A stretch of 64,000 bases of DNA, taken from Anniella stebbinsi. Lineage: Eukaryota > Chordata > Lepidosauria > Squamata > Anniellidae. The stretch lies in contig JARDYH010000007.1 of the NCBI GenBank assembly GCA_029215795.1, positions 80,797,763 to 80,861,762 of the forward strand, given 5' to 3'. The translations under genes were made by a program, and so were the position numbers. Position 1 is the first letter of the stretch. Each line of letters begins with the position of its first letter. Of the stretch, positions 36,030 through 45,226 are shown piece by piece. A model generated the notes under the pieces. It saw only the letters and a program-made list of their open reading frames with translations, did no database searches and was not told the DNA's origin.

Positions 36030-39000
36030 GTTGTTATAATTTATATCCCGCCTTTTTCCCAATACTGGGACCCAAGGTGGCTTACAAATTAAAACATGTA
36101 CAGTTAAACAAATAGCGATATACAAAAATTAAAAATATAATTAAACATAGTACAATTTAAAAATATTTAAAACATTTAAAAACATTCTAAATACACATAA
36201 TTTAAAAATCCAAACTATAAGCAGTATATCCACAAAGATCTGAACTACTCCCCGAAGGCCTGCTGAAATAGAAAATTTTAGCCTGCCTCCGAAAGTACAC
36301 CAAGGAGGGAGCCAGTCTAGCTTCCCTGGGAAGGGAGTTCCAGAGACCCGGGGCAACCACCAAGAAGGCCCTCTCTCGCGTATCCACCAGGCATGCCTGT
36401 GATGGTGGTGGGACTGATAGAAGGGCCTCCCCTGAAGACCTCAGGGAATGGGCAGGCTCATAACGGAAAATATGTTCTTTCAGATATCCTGGACCCGAGC
36501 CATATAGGGTTTTATAGGTCATAACCAGCACTTTGAATTGTGCCCGGAAACAGACTGGAAGCCAGTGGAGCTGTTTTAACAGGGGAGTTGTATGCTCCCT
36601 GTAACCAACCCCGGTCAACAATCTGGCCGCAGCTCTTTGAACCAGCTGAAGTTTCCGAACACTCTTCAAAGGCAGCCCCACGTAGAGCGCATTACAGTAA
36701 TCCAAACGGGATGTAACTAAGGCGTGTGTCACCGTGGCCAGGTCCGACATCTCAAGGAATCTATTATTCCTTGTATGTATGGTTTCTGTATTATGTTAAT
36801 ATTTAAGTTTTTATATTTGCAAAAAAAAAGGGGGAGGGTTGGATAAAGTCCTGGAGGAGAAAGCTATCCATGGCTACTAGTCCTGATAGCTATGTGCTAC
36901 CTCCAGTAGCAGAGGTGGTAAGCCTATGTACCCCAGTTGTTGGGGAACATAGGTGGGAGAATGCTATTGCAGTCATGTCCTCCCTGCGGGTTCCTAGTCA
37001 ACAACTGGTTGGCCACTGTGTGAAGAGAATGCTGGACTAGATGGACCCTTGATCTGATCCAGCAGGGCTCCTGTTCTTATGTGGCGCCTGTCAGATTTGT
37101 GTTTTATGTTTCTGCTGAGACAACTTAGACAGTGCCTGCTTCGGAAGAGGATGCCAGCCACTGTTTCAGGAAACTGGCTACCTCTGCCAGCTGGCCAAAA
37201 CAGCAAAGGGGAGATGGGCTGCAGTACAGGTGCTTGTTAAAGACTGTCCCCCAGCCTTACAGAACCTAGGGATGTTATTGGATATATGAGGCAGTAACAT
37301 CTAGGGTGGCCATGTGTCCTCTTTTACAGAAGACAGCCTTCTATTTGAAAGGCTGCCAGAGGAGTGTCCTCTATATGAAGGTATCCTCTCTTTGAAGGGC
37401 TGCTCTGCCTTTTAAATAAGCAAGCAATAAATAAATACATTCCAGCTTGATGATAAAAGACCCTAAGAACTGTTGCCCTTCTCAACAGTCAGCACCTGAA
37501 GAGCCAGGTACACAGGTCATCTGGTCACAGTCTCCTATGTCATGTCAAGAGGTCCTGTATTTCTATTTAAATTATACTAAATTATACCACCTGTTCAGGC
37601 GACATGCTAAGCCATGGTTAAACAGCTAACCTTTTTGCAGCAAATGGTTAGCGAGAGTGTTGAAACCATGGTTATGTAGCCACCATGGTTAGGAATGGTT
37701 CACACAACATGCTTACCATAATGTTTAGCTCAAAATGCTTAACCACCGTGGCTGAACAGGGTCATTGTCTAAATTTGTACCTATACAGAGCATATACAAA
37801 TTGTATGTAAATGACATGCAAATGGATGCAAACCACTGTCCTCTTTTTTCAGTAATGTATTTCCTCTCGTTTGGGGGTGATTCATATGTGGCTACCCAAA
37901 CAACACCCCTGCAGTGTAGAACACCATTGGGCTGTGACACGGGGAAAGTGCAGCTTGCCACTTTGAAGACTGTTGATGCAGGTTTCCTTAGCCTTTGGCA
38001 GTAGCATGAAGCAGCAGACATTTAGGTGAACTGGAGAGCAATAAACAACGCTGGGGTTGTGGAGGTAGAATCCACGCAGGCATCATGGTGGGCAGCAGTG
38101 ACTGGCAGCTGCAGGCTGAGCTGAGCTGGGTGGTTGCTGGCTAGGGGATTATGGGAGTTGTAGTCCAACACAGCTGGAGAGCACCAGGTTATGGGAAGCT
38201 GGCATTTATAGTTTCTCATATTGCTTCCATATTGCATCATTCTCAGGCATGGAGGGAAATTTAAATGGGGCTAGATGCAGCTGTCTAACATGGCTTAAAG
38301 TGCCATGCTGGGGGTAGGGGGGTTGAATGTAAAGGGGGCAGTGCGGGTACCAGTGGAGGGCCCTGCCAGCCGCCCAAGTATGCTAAGTGCCTAAAACCAG
38401 GCCTACAAGCTGATATCAATGTTGGTGGGGTTGCCAGATCTTCAGCATCCCAAAACCTGAGATACGTGGGGCAGAGCCTTGTGGTACTATGAATACTTAC
38501 AAGACAAGACTCTGGTGCTTGGGGTATAGCCCAATAGTAAAACGGAGGCATTAAAGTAGGGGTACAGAACCTCAGGCCCGGGGACCAAATCTGCCCTTCC
38601 TAAGGTCCCAATCTGACCATCTCGGGTTCTCCAGAGAGCCACATCATCCATTCCTGTATCCCCACTCCATTTGCCCCAACCACCAACCGTTTTGTGGTTT
38701 CCTGGCAGCTTTCCCCCCATCATAAAAGGTTGAAATGCTTCTCCTAAGGCTTAGTTCCTGGCAGAAGGAGTTTGGAGCGAAAATATGCTGGTATTTTTTG
38801 CCCTGTCCCCTTTTGCCTCTGACCAGTCACTTTGGCCTCCGGCCTTGCTTGCTTCTGGAACACGCCCTCTGAAAGCGTCTCCGAAACAGAGCCTGGTCTT
38901 TGGGCTGAAAGAGGTTCTGTACCCCTGAACTAAATAAATGAAGGGACTGGAAAATTGAGAAATTGGGGGGCAGGGTAGCTTCAAATCAGACACAGGAGAG

Positions 39001-39963
39001 AAAACATACTATTAAAATCCCTCTAAGAACAAAAAGGTCTTTGATGGTACTGAAATAACACCAAGGATGTTCAGTCAGGGTGCAACCACCACAAAGGCCC
39101 TTTTCCAAATCACCCCCTGCAATAACTGTGACGACAGGAGGACCCCCAGTAGAACCTCTGAAGATTCCCATAAGGCAGAGTTATGCTCAGACAGAAAAAA
39201 GTGATCTAAAGGGTAATATGGTCCCAAACTATGAAGGCCTTTAAAGTCGGGGACCAGTAGTTTGGATTAGCTTCCTCTCCAGCACCCCCTGCATATGCAT
39301 GTACAAATCTATACCTGAGTAATTAAGGCTGGATCTACACTACTGCTTTCTAGCAGCATTGAAGGACCCTGATAACTATTGGGGCACAATCCACATTCCA
39401 TATATCGTTTCATAGTGTTATATCCTGCTTTTTATTCCACATTCGCGATGCTTTGATATAAGGTGTAGATCTGGCCTAAGATCAGGGAGTTTAAGGCAAA
39501 ACTCTTAAAAAAAAAAAAAAAACAGCCAGCAGAGATGCACATAGACCTCATCAAAGTCAACCAGTAAATATTCATATTTTGTAGGTAAGGGAGCACCAGA
39601 GGTGAGAGATAAGTAATTAGGACAAGGCGAGGTATGGTAGATTTTTTTAAAAAAAATACAACTTTCTACAGTTAACCTTAAACTAATTGGGGATCAGAAA
39701 GCCTTTGTCCACCTTCTGCAAATCACCAAGAATACTGATACATCCTGACCCCATGCTAGAGAATCAGCATTTTGAAAAGCGGTGATCCAACTGCAAGCTC
39801 ATAAGGAGCAGATGGAGTGCCTCAATCCCTGCTTGACCTCCAAACCCGGCTGCAGCCGATTTCGTGCCTGACTCTGTTTGGTCTCCCTCTGCCACAGTGG
39901 AGGATGCCTAGCCCCAAAGGACTTTACCTTGATGTTTGATGCTTGATTGCCTTGCAAGACCAT
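26579..39963 (-). CDS. TMEM244-like: TMEM244-like four-pass membrane protein, complete (six coding exons)
   Basis: Minus-strand exons in order: 39963-39928, 35423-35338, 32141-32068, 30445-30320, 27195-27151, 26691-26579. They total 480 nt: 159 residues plus TAA. All five introns are GT-AG and the phases agree (0, 2, 1, 1, 1). As I know human TMEM244 (128 aa), the shared landmarks are an LLC-FYTVY first membrane helix, an FEFKTEPSYLNPNY loop, a W-W-DYA-TVT-H block and EFPL--WWLALG. Predicted membrane segments are at residues about 13-35, 67-86, 94-108 and 117-137. Function is unknown in this family. The gene is convergent with MECR and divergent from SRSF4. Human TMEM244 sits in a different (paralogous) region, so this looks like its whole-genome-duplication sister. 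Exon assembly is certain enough to trust; orthology is inferred. Confidence 0.88.
26727..26810. repeat. Palindromic MITE fragment (CAACTCCCA family)
   Basis: TGTTGGCCATGCTGGCTGGG, then GATGATGGGAATTGAAGTTC. It lies in the last intron of the TMEM244-like gene, only about 40 bp from exon 6. Confidence 0.65.
27151..27195 (-). CDS. TMEM244-like: TMEM244-like exon 5
   Basis: A 45-nt exon with acceptor TCTTTTTACAG and donor GCACTTG/GTAAGA. It encodes MEEFPLVWQWWLAL between split valine and alanine codons. The EFPL..WWLALG motif is the most diagnostic part of the family. Confidence 0.9.
27696..27870. repeat. Dispersed squamate-type repeat fragment
   Basis: AGAAGAGCCCTACTAGAACA, then GGCCAAAAGTCC, and CTAACCAGATGCCTCTTGGG. 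This looks like the reverse-oriented distal end of the LINE family at 34335-34672. Confidence 0.55.
27894..27925. other. Strong 15-bp hairpin with 2-nt loop
   Basis: GTTAAGCGCATGCTT, TC, AAGCATGCGCTTGAC. The stem has fourteen Watson-Crick pairs and one G-T/A-C type change. It abuts the repeat at 27696-27870. Two GACAAGTC words follow at about 27931 and 27949. There is no known function. Confidence 0.6.
28000..29680. other. TMEM244-like intron 4 (on the minus strand), GC-richer segment
   Basis: It contains a G homopolymer at about 28100-28110 and otherwise sequence of moderate GC with no recognised gene. The stretch 28900-29215 has an ACAATAG (SOX-like) word and a GATA word and is free of obvious repeats. 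Confidence 0.35.
29690..29950 (-). repeat. L2/CR1-like LINE fragment
   Basis: Positions 29690-29868 match the minus-strand LINE copies (GTACGGGTAGGTTCATGTTG ... GGTTAAAACCAGCACCTTGA). Positions 29869-29950 look like the + oriented tail of another copy (CCGCCCTGAGATCCCTG ... GGGCGGGATACAAATG). Confidence 0.75.
30320..30445 (-). CDS. TMEM244-like: TMEM244-like exon 4
   Basis: The acceptor is CCTTCTTTAG and the donor TTTGCGG/GTGAGT. It encodes NTLAMELTFFTSGLLFAVLL, then RRWVWDYATTVTVAHILLTF A. This is two membrane segments around the W-V-W-D-Y motif. Confidence 0.9.
30586..30985 (-). repeat. CR1 LINE 3' fragment
   Basis: A 400-bp CR1 3' region on the minus strand, running from the AATCATAGACTCACAGAATA terminus to AGTCTCTCCTCCCC. 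It contains GAGAAGAGATCCTGGCCCTC and CAGGTCTCCCCTCAATCTTC and is well preserved. It lies about 140 bp from exon 4 of the TMEM244-like gene. Confidence 0.9.
31144..31375 (-). repeat. tRNA-derived SINE, minus strand
   Basis: The reverse complement of the SINE at 62220-62440: tail (TTACATTTATGTTCCACTTT), body (CTCACAACAACCCTATGAGG, GACTGGCCCAAACTCACTCA) and tRNA-like head (AACCCGGATCTCTCGGCTCC ... CTAGCCACTACACCACAGTG) with recognisable box B and box A. Confidence 0.88.
31705..31775. repeat. MITE-like fragment (TGTGTCCT...CTCTATTTGAAGG)
   Basis: Shares words with 37307-37400 (GTGTCCTxxTTTACAG, CTCTATTTGAAGG). It is a short dispersed element of undetermined type. Confidence 0.45.
32068..32141 (-). 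CDS. TMEM244-like: TMEM244-like exon 3
   Basis: The acceptor is TTCTTTCCAG and the donor TATCTGG/GTGAGG. It encodes INTFGLRTPFEFKTEPSYLN, then PNYL, the extracellular or lumenal loop conserved in TMEM244. Confidence 0.9.
32440..32605 (-). repeat. CR1-like LINE fragment
   Basis: On the minus strand: RCTAAVRKANSMLGIIRKRI, a decayed form of the CR1 ORF2 C-terminal segment. Contains TTTGCCTTTCTCACAGCAGC. Confidence 0.6.
33094..33176 (-). repeat. LINE 3'-tail fragment
   Basis: TTATTTATTTATTTATTTAC, then TGCATTTCTGTACAGCCCAT and GCCAGAGCTCTCTGTGTGG. This is the terminal part of the L2/CR1-like family. Confidence 0.65.
34335..34672 (+). repeat. CR1-clade LINE 3' end (LWNSLP family)
   Basis: Contains GGAAGGACTTCTTCACACAG, a decayed K-WNSLPRDVV, LDGFKRGWINSW, then GCTGGGGAACATGGGTGGGA and GCTGGACTAGATGAACCCTT, ending CTTATGTTC. 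Parallel copies lie at 35615-35950 and 36838-37085, plus a shorter one at 21420. Confidence 0.82.
34880..34960. repeat. MITE fragment (TTGAACCTCTTTCAGCCCAAG)
   Basis: Half of the element family seen at 8442-8696 and 38557-38926. Confidence 0.5.
35338..35423 (-). CDS. TMEM244-like: TMEM244-like exon 2
   Basis: The acceptor is CTTCGATTTCCAG and the donor GTTCAG/GTGAGG. It encodes AIILHILLCLFIFYTVYFMT, then GSICCGAF and a split arginine. This is the first membrane helix; LLC-x-FYTVY matches human TMEM244. Confidence 0.9.
35615..35950 (+). repeat. CR1-clade LINE 3' end (LWNSLP family)
   Basis: Very similar to 34335-34672, reading MKLWNSLPQDVVMATNLDGF, then KRGWINSW, and ending CACTTATGTTCTTATGTTC. 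Confidence 0.85.
35990..36760 (-). repeat. L2/CR1-like LINE 3' fragment
   Basis: On the minus strand a 182-codon open segment reads [60 protein letters not shown] and AFLVVAPGLWNSLPREARLA, then a 3' UTR and a (TTA)n tail at 36001-36031. It is one of the best-preserved copies. Confidence 0.92.
36838..37085 (+). repeat. LINE 3' end (LWNSLP family), distal half
   Basis: GGTTGGATAAAGTCCTGGAG, CTACTAGTCCTGATAGCTAT, GTGCTACCTCCAGTAGCAGA and AATGCTGGACTAGATGGACC, with an end in GTTCTTATG. A longer-3'UTR version than the copies at 34335 and 35615. Confidence 0.8.
37307..37400. repeat. MITE-like fragment (GGCCATGTGTCCTCTTTTACAG)
   Basis: Repetitive inner words CTATTTGAAAGG and TCCTCTATATGAAGG. Related to 31705-31775. 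Confidence 0.45.
37591..37759. mobile_element. MITE with CTGTTCAG/CTGAACAG ends, copy 1
   Basis: Contains GACATGCTAAGCCATGGTTA, GTTATGTAGCCACCATGGTT and CTCAAAATGCTTAACCACC. Same element as 62526-62708. Confidence 0.75.
38080..38200. repeat. Palindromic MITE fragment (CAACTCCCA family)
   Basis: GGGATTATGGGAGTTGTAGT, CCAACACAGCTGGAGAGCAC and CAGG. Confidence 0.7.
38557..38926. mobile_element. hAT-like MITE with TAGGGGTACAGAACCTC ends
   Basis: Left end TAGGGGTACAGAACCTCAGG; right end GAGGTTCTGTACCCCT. The ends are perfectly inverted over 16 bp. It is about 370 bp and non-coding. TAGGGGT termini again fit the hAT superfamily; the target duplication is not clear. Confidence 0.75.
39928..39963 (-). 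CDS. TMEM244-like: TMEM244-like exon 1 (start codon)
   Basis: The start is ATG in the context CTACCCATGGTC, a good Kozak match. The exon encodes MVLQGNQASNIK and ends AAG/GTAAAG in phase 0, joining directly to exon 2. Its length and the xLQ...S-K pattern match the human N-terminus. An upstream in-frame ATG exists 63 bp before it in a weaker context. This short exon is less certain than the others. Confidence 0.72.
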
Positions 39964-40329
39964 GGGTAGGTAAGATTCATTACAGCAAAGAGAATATTTC
40001 ACGAAGCACAGTTGTAGCCTGCGCAAGAAGGCCGGAGATTAAGAAATGAGCTACAACGCCTGCTACAGGCAAAGATCAGGGACAGCAGAAGAAAGGGGGG
40101 GAGGAAGGAATGTAAGAAAGAAAAAGAAACCTGTGTTGGCTTCTTGAGTGGAAGAATTGGATAAAATACAGGTATTTGGCGGAGCAGATTGTAGGATTCT
40201 TTGACTGCAATGATTTTCATAGGACTCAATAACTGTCGTGCGATGTGGCTGTTGTTATTGCATTGTTCAACGATGCTGACAAAATTCCTACTAAAACATC
40301 CAAATAGGCTTCCTTGCTATCCAGTTTTG

Positions 40330-41535
40330 GAGATCACACCAAACTGGGAGGAGTTGCTATCATGCCGATTCAGCACAGATAAATGCAAGGTTCTTCATTT
40401 CGGCTAACGCAAAATCAAAGGCACAGGCATAGGATGGCTTGGAAGGAGCACATGCGAAAAGGGTCTCAGGACTGCGGTTGATCATGAATACAAGTCAGTG
40501 GTTGCAAAAAAGGTGAATGCAATTTTAGGCTGCATTAATAGAACTATTCCCCCCACCCCCCAAGTAATAAGAAGTGATATATAGTTCCACTCTATTCCAC
40601 CCTATTCAATCCTCATCTGGAGTATTGTGCATCTCAGGGCATCACAGTTTGGGGAAGGAAGTCAGCAAATTGAAATGGGTTCAGAGGAGGGCAATGGTAG
40701 ATGGGTTAATGATTTGGAAAACAAGCCTTATGAGGAAAAGTTGAGAGAAGTGGGCATTTTTAGCCTGGAGGAAACATGAAAACATTCTTCAAACACATGT
40801 AGTGCTGTCGCATAGAGACCAACACTTGTTCTTCGCTGCCCAAAAAGGAAGGACTATACCTAATGGGCTTAGGTTCCAGGAGATTAGACTGAACATTGGA
40901 AGAAACTTCTTGATGATAAGAAAAGTTTGACAATGGGACCTTAGAGGGGTGGGAGGTTTCTCCCCTGCTGAAGGTCCTCAAGGGTTATGTCTACACCAGG
41001 GATTTATCCCAGGGTCGTCCCTAGGCCATCCCTGTGCATCCACAAGACACACAGGGGATCCCGGGGGCAACCGGGGATGATCTAGGGACGACACCAGGAT
41101 AACAGAAACTGGGGATATTCCAGTTTTCCCACCATCCTGGGTCCTAAAACTGGCACGAAGCCACGTGGGGTGGCTCTGTGCCCATGGGGGGGGCAGCAAT
41201 TTCGCCATCCCTGGGATGTGGGGGTGGTTGGATGGTTTTTTTCCCCTTACTTTTTACGGTGGATTGGGGCCGCACAGCTCCTCTTTGGGGGGAGAAATGG
41301 CACCCGCAACATCTCTCTTCCCTTCCGGGACGTCGTGCTACGGCCTAGATGCTGGGGGAGGATCATGGAAGCAGGTAAATCCGCGATCCTTCCCCTCTCC
41401 CTCCCTCTACACCCTTATTTGTAGACATGGTCAAGGAGTGACTTGAAAGACATCTCTTGGGGATTCTCCAGCTCTGGATTTCCTGCATAAAGCAGGGGGG
41501 TTGTTGGCCTAGTAAGCCTCCTCCACTTCTAGGAT
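40330..41535 (+). repeat. CR1-type LINE 3' region, split by a MITE
   Basis: Positions 40330-40981 read the CR1 C-terminal segment: KCKVLHFG, GCINRTI, AATTTTAGGCTGCATTAATA, AACAAGCCTTATGAGGAAAA and GAAGAAACTTCTTGATGATA. Its end continues at about 41426 (GACTTGAAAGACATCTCTTG, TTTCCTGCATAAAGCAGGGG, TAGGATTCCATG). About 440 bp of foreign sequence lies between. Confidence 0.75.
40984..41425. mobile_element. DNA-transposon MITE inserted in the CR1 element
   Basis: The left end is ATGTCTACACCAGGGATTTA and the right end GTAGACAT, so the short termini are inverted. It is GC-rich inside (CAGGGGATCCCGGGGGCAAC, CTAGGGACGACACCAGGATA). It interrupts the reading-through CR1 3' end. Confidence 0.6.
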
Positions 41536-41829
41536 TCCATGTCCCTACTGTGGAATAGCCACACTTTGCAGTGGAAGCTGGTGGCTCCAGTGCCAGTGAG
41601 GCGGTGAATCCACTCCAGGTTTCAGTCAGAACTCCAAAGGAGCTATCCAAGGCGTTCCTATCCATACGACGCTATCATTAAATCGTTGCCTCCCTGCGTT
41701 TTTAACATGCTTCTTCTATCTTTTTTCAGGCCACAGAAAATTTGACTTTAAAAAGAAAACATGAAGGGTGGGGAGAGAACAGGAACACATTCTCCACCGG
41801 TGCATGTCACAATCTTAACCTGACCAGAC

Positions 41830-44525
41830 ATCCTGTCCGGGAATTGAATCATATCAAATGTGTGTACTGGAGTCTGAAGGCCAGGGATAGACTAGGGATT
41901 CTGTTAGTGTACCGGCCACCCCGCTGCCTATCAGACTCCCTGGCCGAGCTCACGGAACTGGTCTCGGAGCTGGTGTTGGATTCGCCCAGGCTTTTGGTCC
42001 TGGGCGATTTCAACATCCCATTTGGATGTCAGGTGGAGCTCGGGAGTTCATGGCATCCATGACAAACATGGGCCTATCCCAATTGGTCTCTGGACCCACA
42101 CATTCAGCAGGTCACACCCTCGATGCTGTTTTCAGTTCCGAACAGACGGATCTATGGGCGGAGGTAATGAATACCTCCGAATTGTCATGGACAGACCATT
42201 TTCTGGTCAGGGTTAGTATCACGGCTACCACCCGCCCCTGCAGGGGTGGCGGACCTATTAAGATGGTCTGCCCTCGAAGGATTCCAGAAAGCCTTGGAGG
42301 GTTCTATGGCTGGTATCGTCGACGATCCTGTAGAAGCCCTGGTCAATAGATGGAATCAAGACCTAACTAGGGTTATCGACACGATCGCCCCCAAACGTCC
42401 TCTCCGCTTCTAATAGGGCACCCTGGTATACAGAAGACCTCAGGGAGTTGAAGCGGAAAGGACGATGACTGGAGCGCTGATGGTGGAAAACTTGACTTAT
42501 ATCCGACAAGACACGACATAGAGAACATCTTCGTTCCTATGGGGTGGCAATACGTGCAGCGAAGAAAGCTTTCTTCTCTGCGCGCATTGCGTCTGCGAAT
42601 TCACATCCAGCAGAATTGTTCAGGGTGGTGAGGGGTCTAACCCAGGCACCTTCCCCCCTGAATCCGATTTTAGAGCCTTCGGTAGTTTGCTGTGATGTCT
42701 TTAACGATCATTTCACAGATAAAATCTCTCGGATAAGAGCCGACTTAGATGCCATTGTTATAGCAGGGGCTGACAGTGGAGCGTCCAGCGACTCCGCGAG
42801 TAGGATTACACTTGATCAGTTTCAGTTGGTGAGTACCGAGGACGTGGACAAGGTACTTGGATGTGTGAGGAGGACGACTTGCCCTCTCGATCCCTGTCCT
42901 TCTTGGCTGGTCGTCCAGGGAGGAGATGCAGCTAGATCACATCTACAACATATCATTAATGTATCTCTCAGGGAGGGGAGTTTTCCATCATGTTTAAAAG
43001 AGGCGGTGGTAAGGCCGCTTCTAAAAAAGCCCTCCCTGGACCTTAATAACTACAGGCCAATATCAAACCTTCCATTTTTGGGCAAGGTGATCGAGAGGGA
43101 GGTTGCCTTCCAACTCCGGGCAGTCTTGGATGACACTGATTTTCTAGACCCATTTCAAACCGGCTTCAGGGCAGGATATGGAGTTGAGACCGCTTTGGTC
43201 GCCTTAGTGGATGATCTACGCCTCAGTATTGACAGGGGGAGTGTGTCCCTGCTGGTACTCCTGGACCTCTCAGCGGCTTTCGATACCATCAAACATGGTA
43301 TCCTTCTGGAGCGCCTGGGGGAATTGGGAATCGGGGGCACTGTGCTTCAGTGGTTCTGATCCTATCTCTCGGGCAGGTTCCAGATGGTGATGCTTGGGGA
43401 TAGCTGCTCTTCAAAAAAGGAGTTGCTATGTGGTGTACCACAAGGTGCAATCCTTTCCCCAATGCTGTTTAACATTTACATGAAACCGCTGGGAGAGATC
43501 ATCCGGAGGCATGGGGCGGGGTGCTATCAATACGCAGATGACACCCAAATATATTTCTGTATGCTTTTGACAACATCGTAAGCTAAGGATAGTGTGTCTC
43601 CTCTGAATAATTGCTTGGAGGCGGTAATGGGCTGGATGAGGAAAAACAAACTGAAGCTGAATCCAGACAAGACAAGACAGAGGTGCTCGCTGTCAAAGGC
43701 CCCAATCTGGGTTTGGAGGTGTGTCAACCAGTTCTGGATGGGGTTACCCCCCCCCCCCGAAAGACTGTGTTTGCAGCTTGGGGGTACTCCTGGATCCATC
43801 GCTCCAAATGACAGCTCAGATAGATGCGACGGCCAGGAGTGCTTACTATCAGCTTTGGCTGATATGCCAGCTGCACCCCTTCCTAGAGTTGGAAGACCTA
43901 AAGACGGTAGTGCACACGCTGGTAACTTCGAGGCTTGACTTCTGCAATGCGCTGTACATAGGGCTACCTTTGTGCCTAATCCGGAAACTTCAACTTGTTC
44001 AAAATATAGCAGCCAGGTTGTGACCACATTACACCAGTTTTAAAATCGCTTCATTGGCTGCCAATTAGTTTCCGGGCGAAGTATAAAGTGTTGGTTATTA
44101 CCTTTAAAGCCCTACATGGTTTGGGTCCAGGTTACCTGCGGGATTGCCTTCTCCCGTACAATCTGCCCCGCACACTTAGGTCCTCTGGGAAGAACTTACT
44201 CAAGTCAGCCAGAACTAGGCTGACGAGTGTTACCCAGAGGACCTTCTCTTCCACCGCTCCCAGACTGTGGAATGGTCTGCCGGAAGAGATTAGACAAATT
44301 AGCAGTCTTCATGAATTTAAGAGAGTCATGAAGACTGCTCTCTTCTGGCAGGCCTATCCAGATGAATTTTAAGATGTTTTTAATTATGTATTTTTTCTTG
44401 TTTTTTAAAATTTTAACTGTTTTGTGATTCTCGTGTTTTATATTGTTGTTGTTCCCCGCCTCGATCCGGAGGGAGAGGCGGGTTATAAATTATTATAATA
44501 ATAATAATTATTATTATTATTATAG
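41830..44525 (+). pseudogene. L2/CR1-like LINE with endonuclease and reverse transcriptase, degenerate
   Basis: This is the longest LINE copy in the window. The endonuclease-domain remnant (41850-42060) shows ILLVYRPPR and LLVLGDFNIPFG. The reverse-transcriptase region (42544-44020) shows VVRPLLKKPSLDLNNYRPIS, NLPFLGKVIERE, DLSAAFDTI, a premature stop after GGTVLQWF, then [20 protein letters not shown] and QYADDTQIYF (the catalytic YADD). The C-terminal domain (43800-44370) shows AYYQLWLICQLHPFLE, LDFCNALYIGL and LHGLGPGYLRD. Several frameshifts and stops make it non-functional. It ends with a GCGGGTTATAAATTATTATA tail and (ATT)n. Confidence 0.92.
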
Positions 44526-44649
44526 TGCTACTGTGCCGTCTTTGCTGATTTTAATGTGTAGAATTACGTGTCTGATGGATGAACCTATCACTGTGCATCT
44601 ATAACACGCTGTCATTCTGATTTTTTTCTGGTCACTGCCCTTGTATCGC

Positions 44650-44650
44650 C

Positions 44651-44697
<47 letters not shown>

Positions 44698-44698
44698 A
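44650..44698. repeat. (CTAT)n microsatellite
   Basis: About twelve uninterrupted CTAT units. Confidence 0.95.
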
Positions 44699-44964
44699 TC
44701 TAACAACTATCAATTTTCTGTTTTAAAAAAATCATTTTTAAAAACATTGAAGTAATAGTCCAAGTGTTGATTTTTTTATTTTTAAAAAAAGGCGTTCGGT
44801 GCAATTATTTAAAATGATTTTAAAAACTGATCCCCCAAATGGTTCAAAATACGGTGTTTTCATGTGAATTGTCCCTTCCCCACACATACAATTTCATCAT
44901 ATCCATGTGGATCATAATAACTGCAAAATCCTGCAATGTAGCTTACAATGGGACAGCAAGGACT

Positions 44965-45045
44965 GAGTAGCCATGTTGTTGCGGAGAATGGGAGGTTGGA
45001 GTCCCATACAACTGAAGGGCACCAGATTGGGGAAGGCTGGTGTAT
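44965..45045. repeat. Palindromic MITE fragment (CAACTCCCA family)
   Basis: GAATGGGAGGTTGGAGTCCC, then ACTGAAGGGCACCAGATTGG. Confidence 0.55.
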
Positions 45046-45142
45046 GCCATTACCCTGGTTCCTCCTCAGACATCTAGGGCATTTTCCTCTATAACCAGCA
45101 GTCACCTCACTTTACCCTGAAGGATGTTGCTGAGGTCATTAC

Positions 45143-45226
45143 CTGGCCGCTTCTTCCCCAGTCCTTCTTGCGGTCCAGTTCACATTGCTTGGCTCTTGCA
45201 ATATGGTATAGGTTTCTCACCGACAT
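45143..45226 (-). CDS. Possible alternative first exon (28 codons), minus strand
   Basis: An ATG at 45226 opens MSVRNLYHIARAKQCELDRK, then KDWGRSGQ, which ends exactly in phase 0 at GGCCAG/GTAATG, a good donor. The phase would fit exon 2 of the TMEM244-like gene. There is no strong acceptor upstream, so if real it is a first exon. I do not recognise the peptide; it could be a chance ORF or 5' UTR. Confidence 0.25.

Noticed and set aside
41165..41446. ORFs of 84-93 codons in a GC-rich segment
   Set aside because: Inside the MITE inserted into CR1. No domain and no codon pattern typical of genes.
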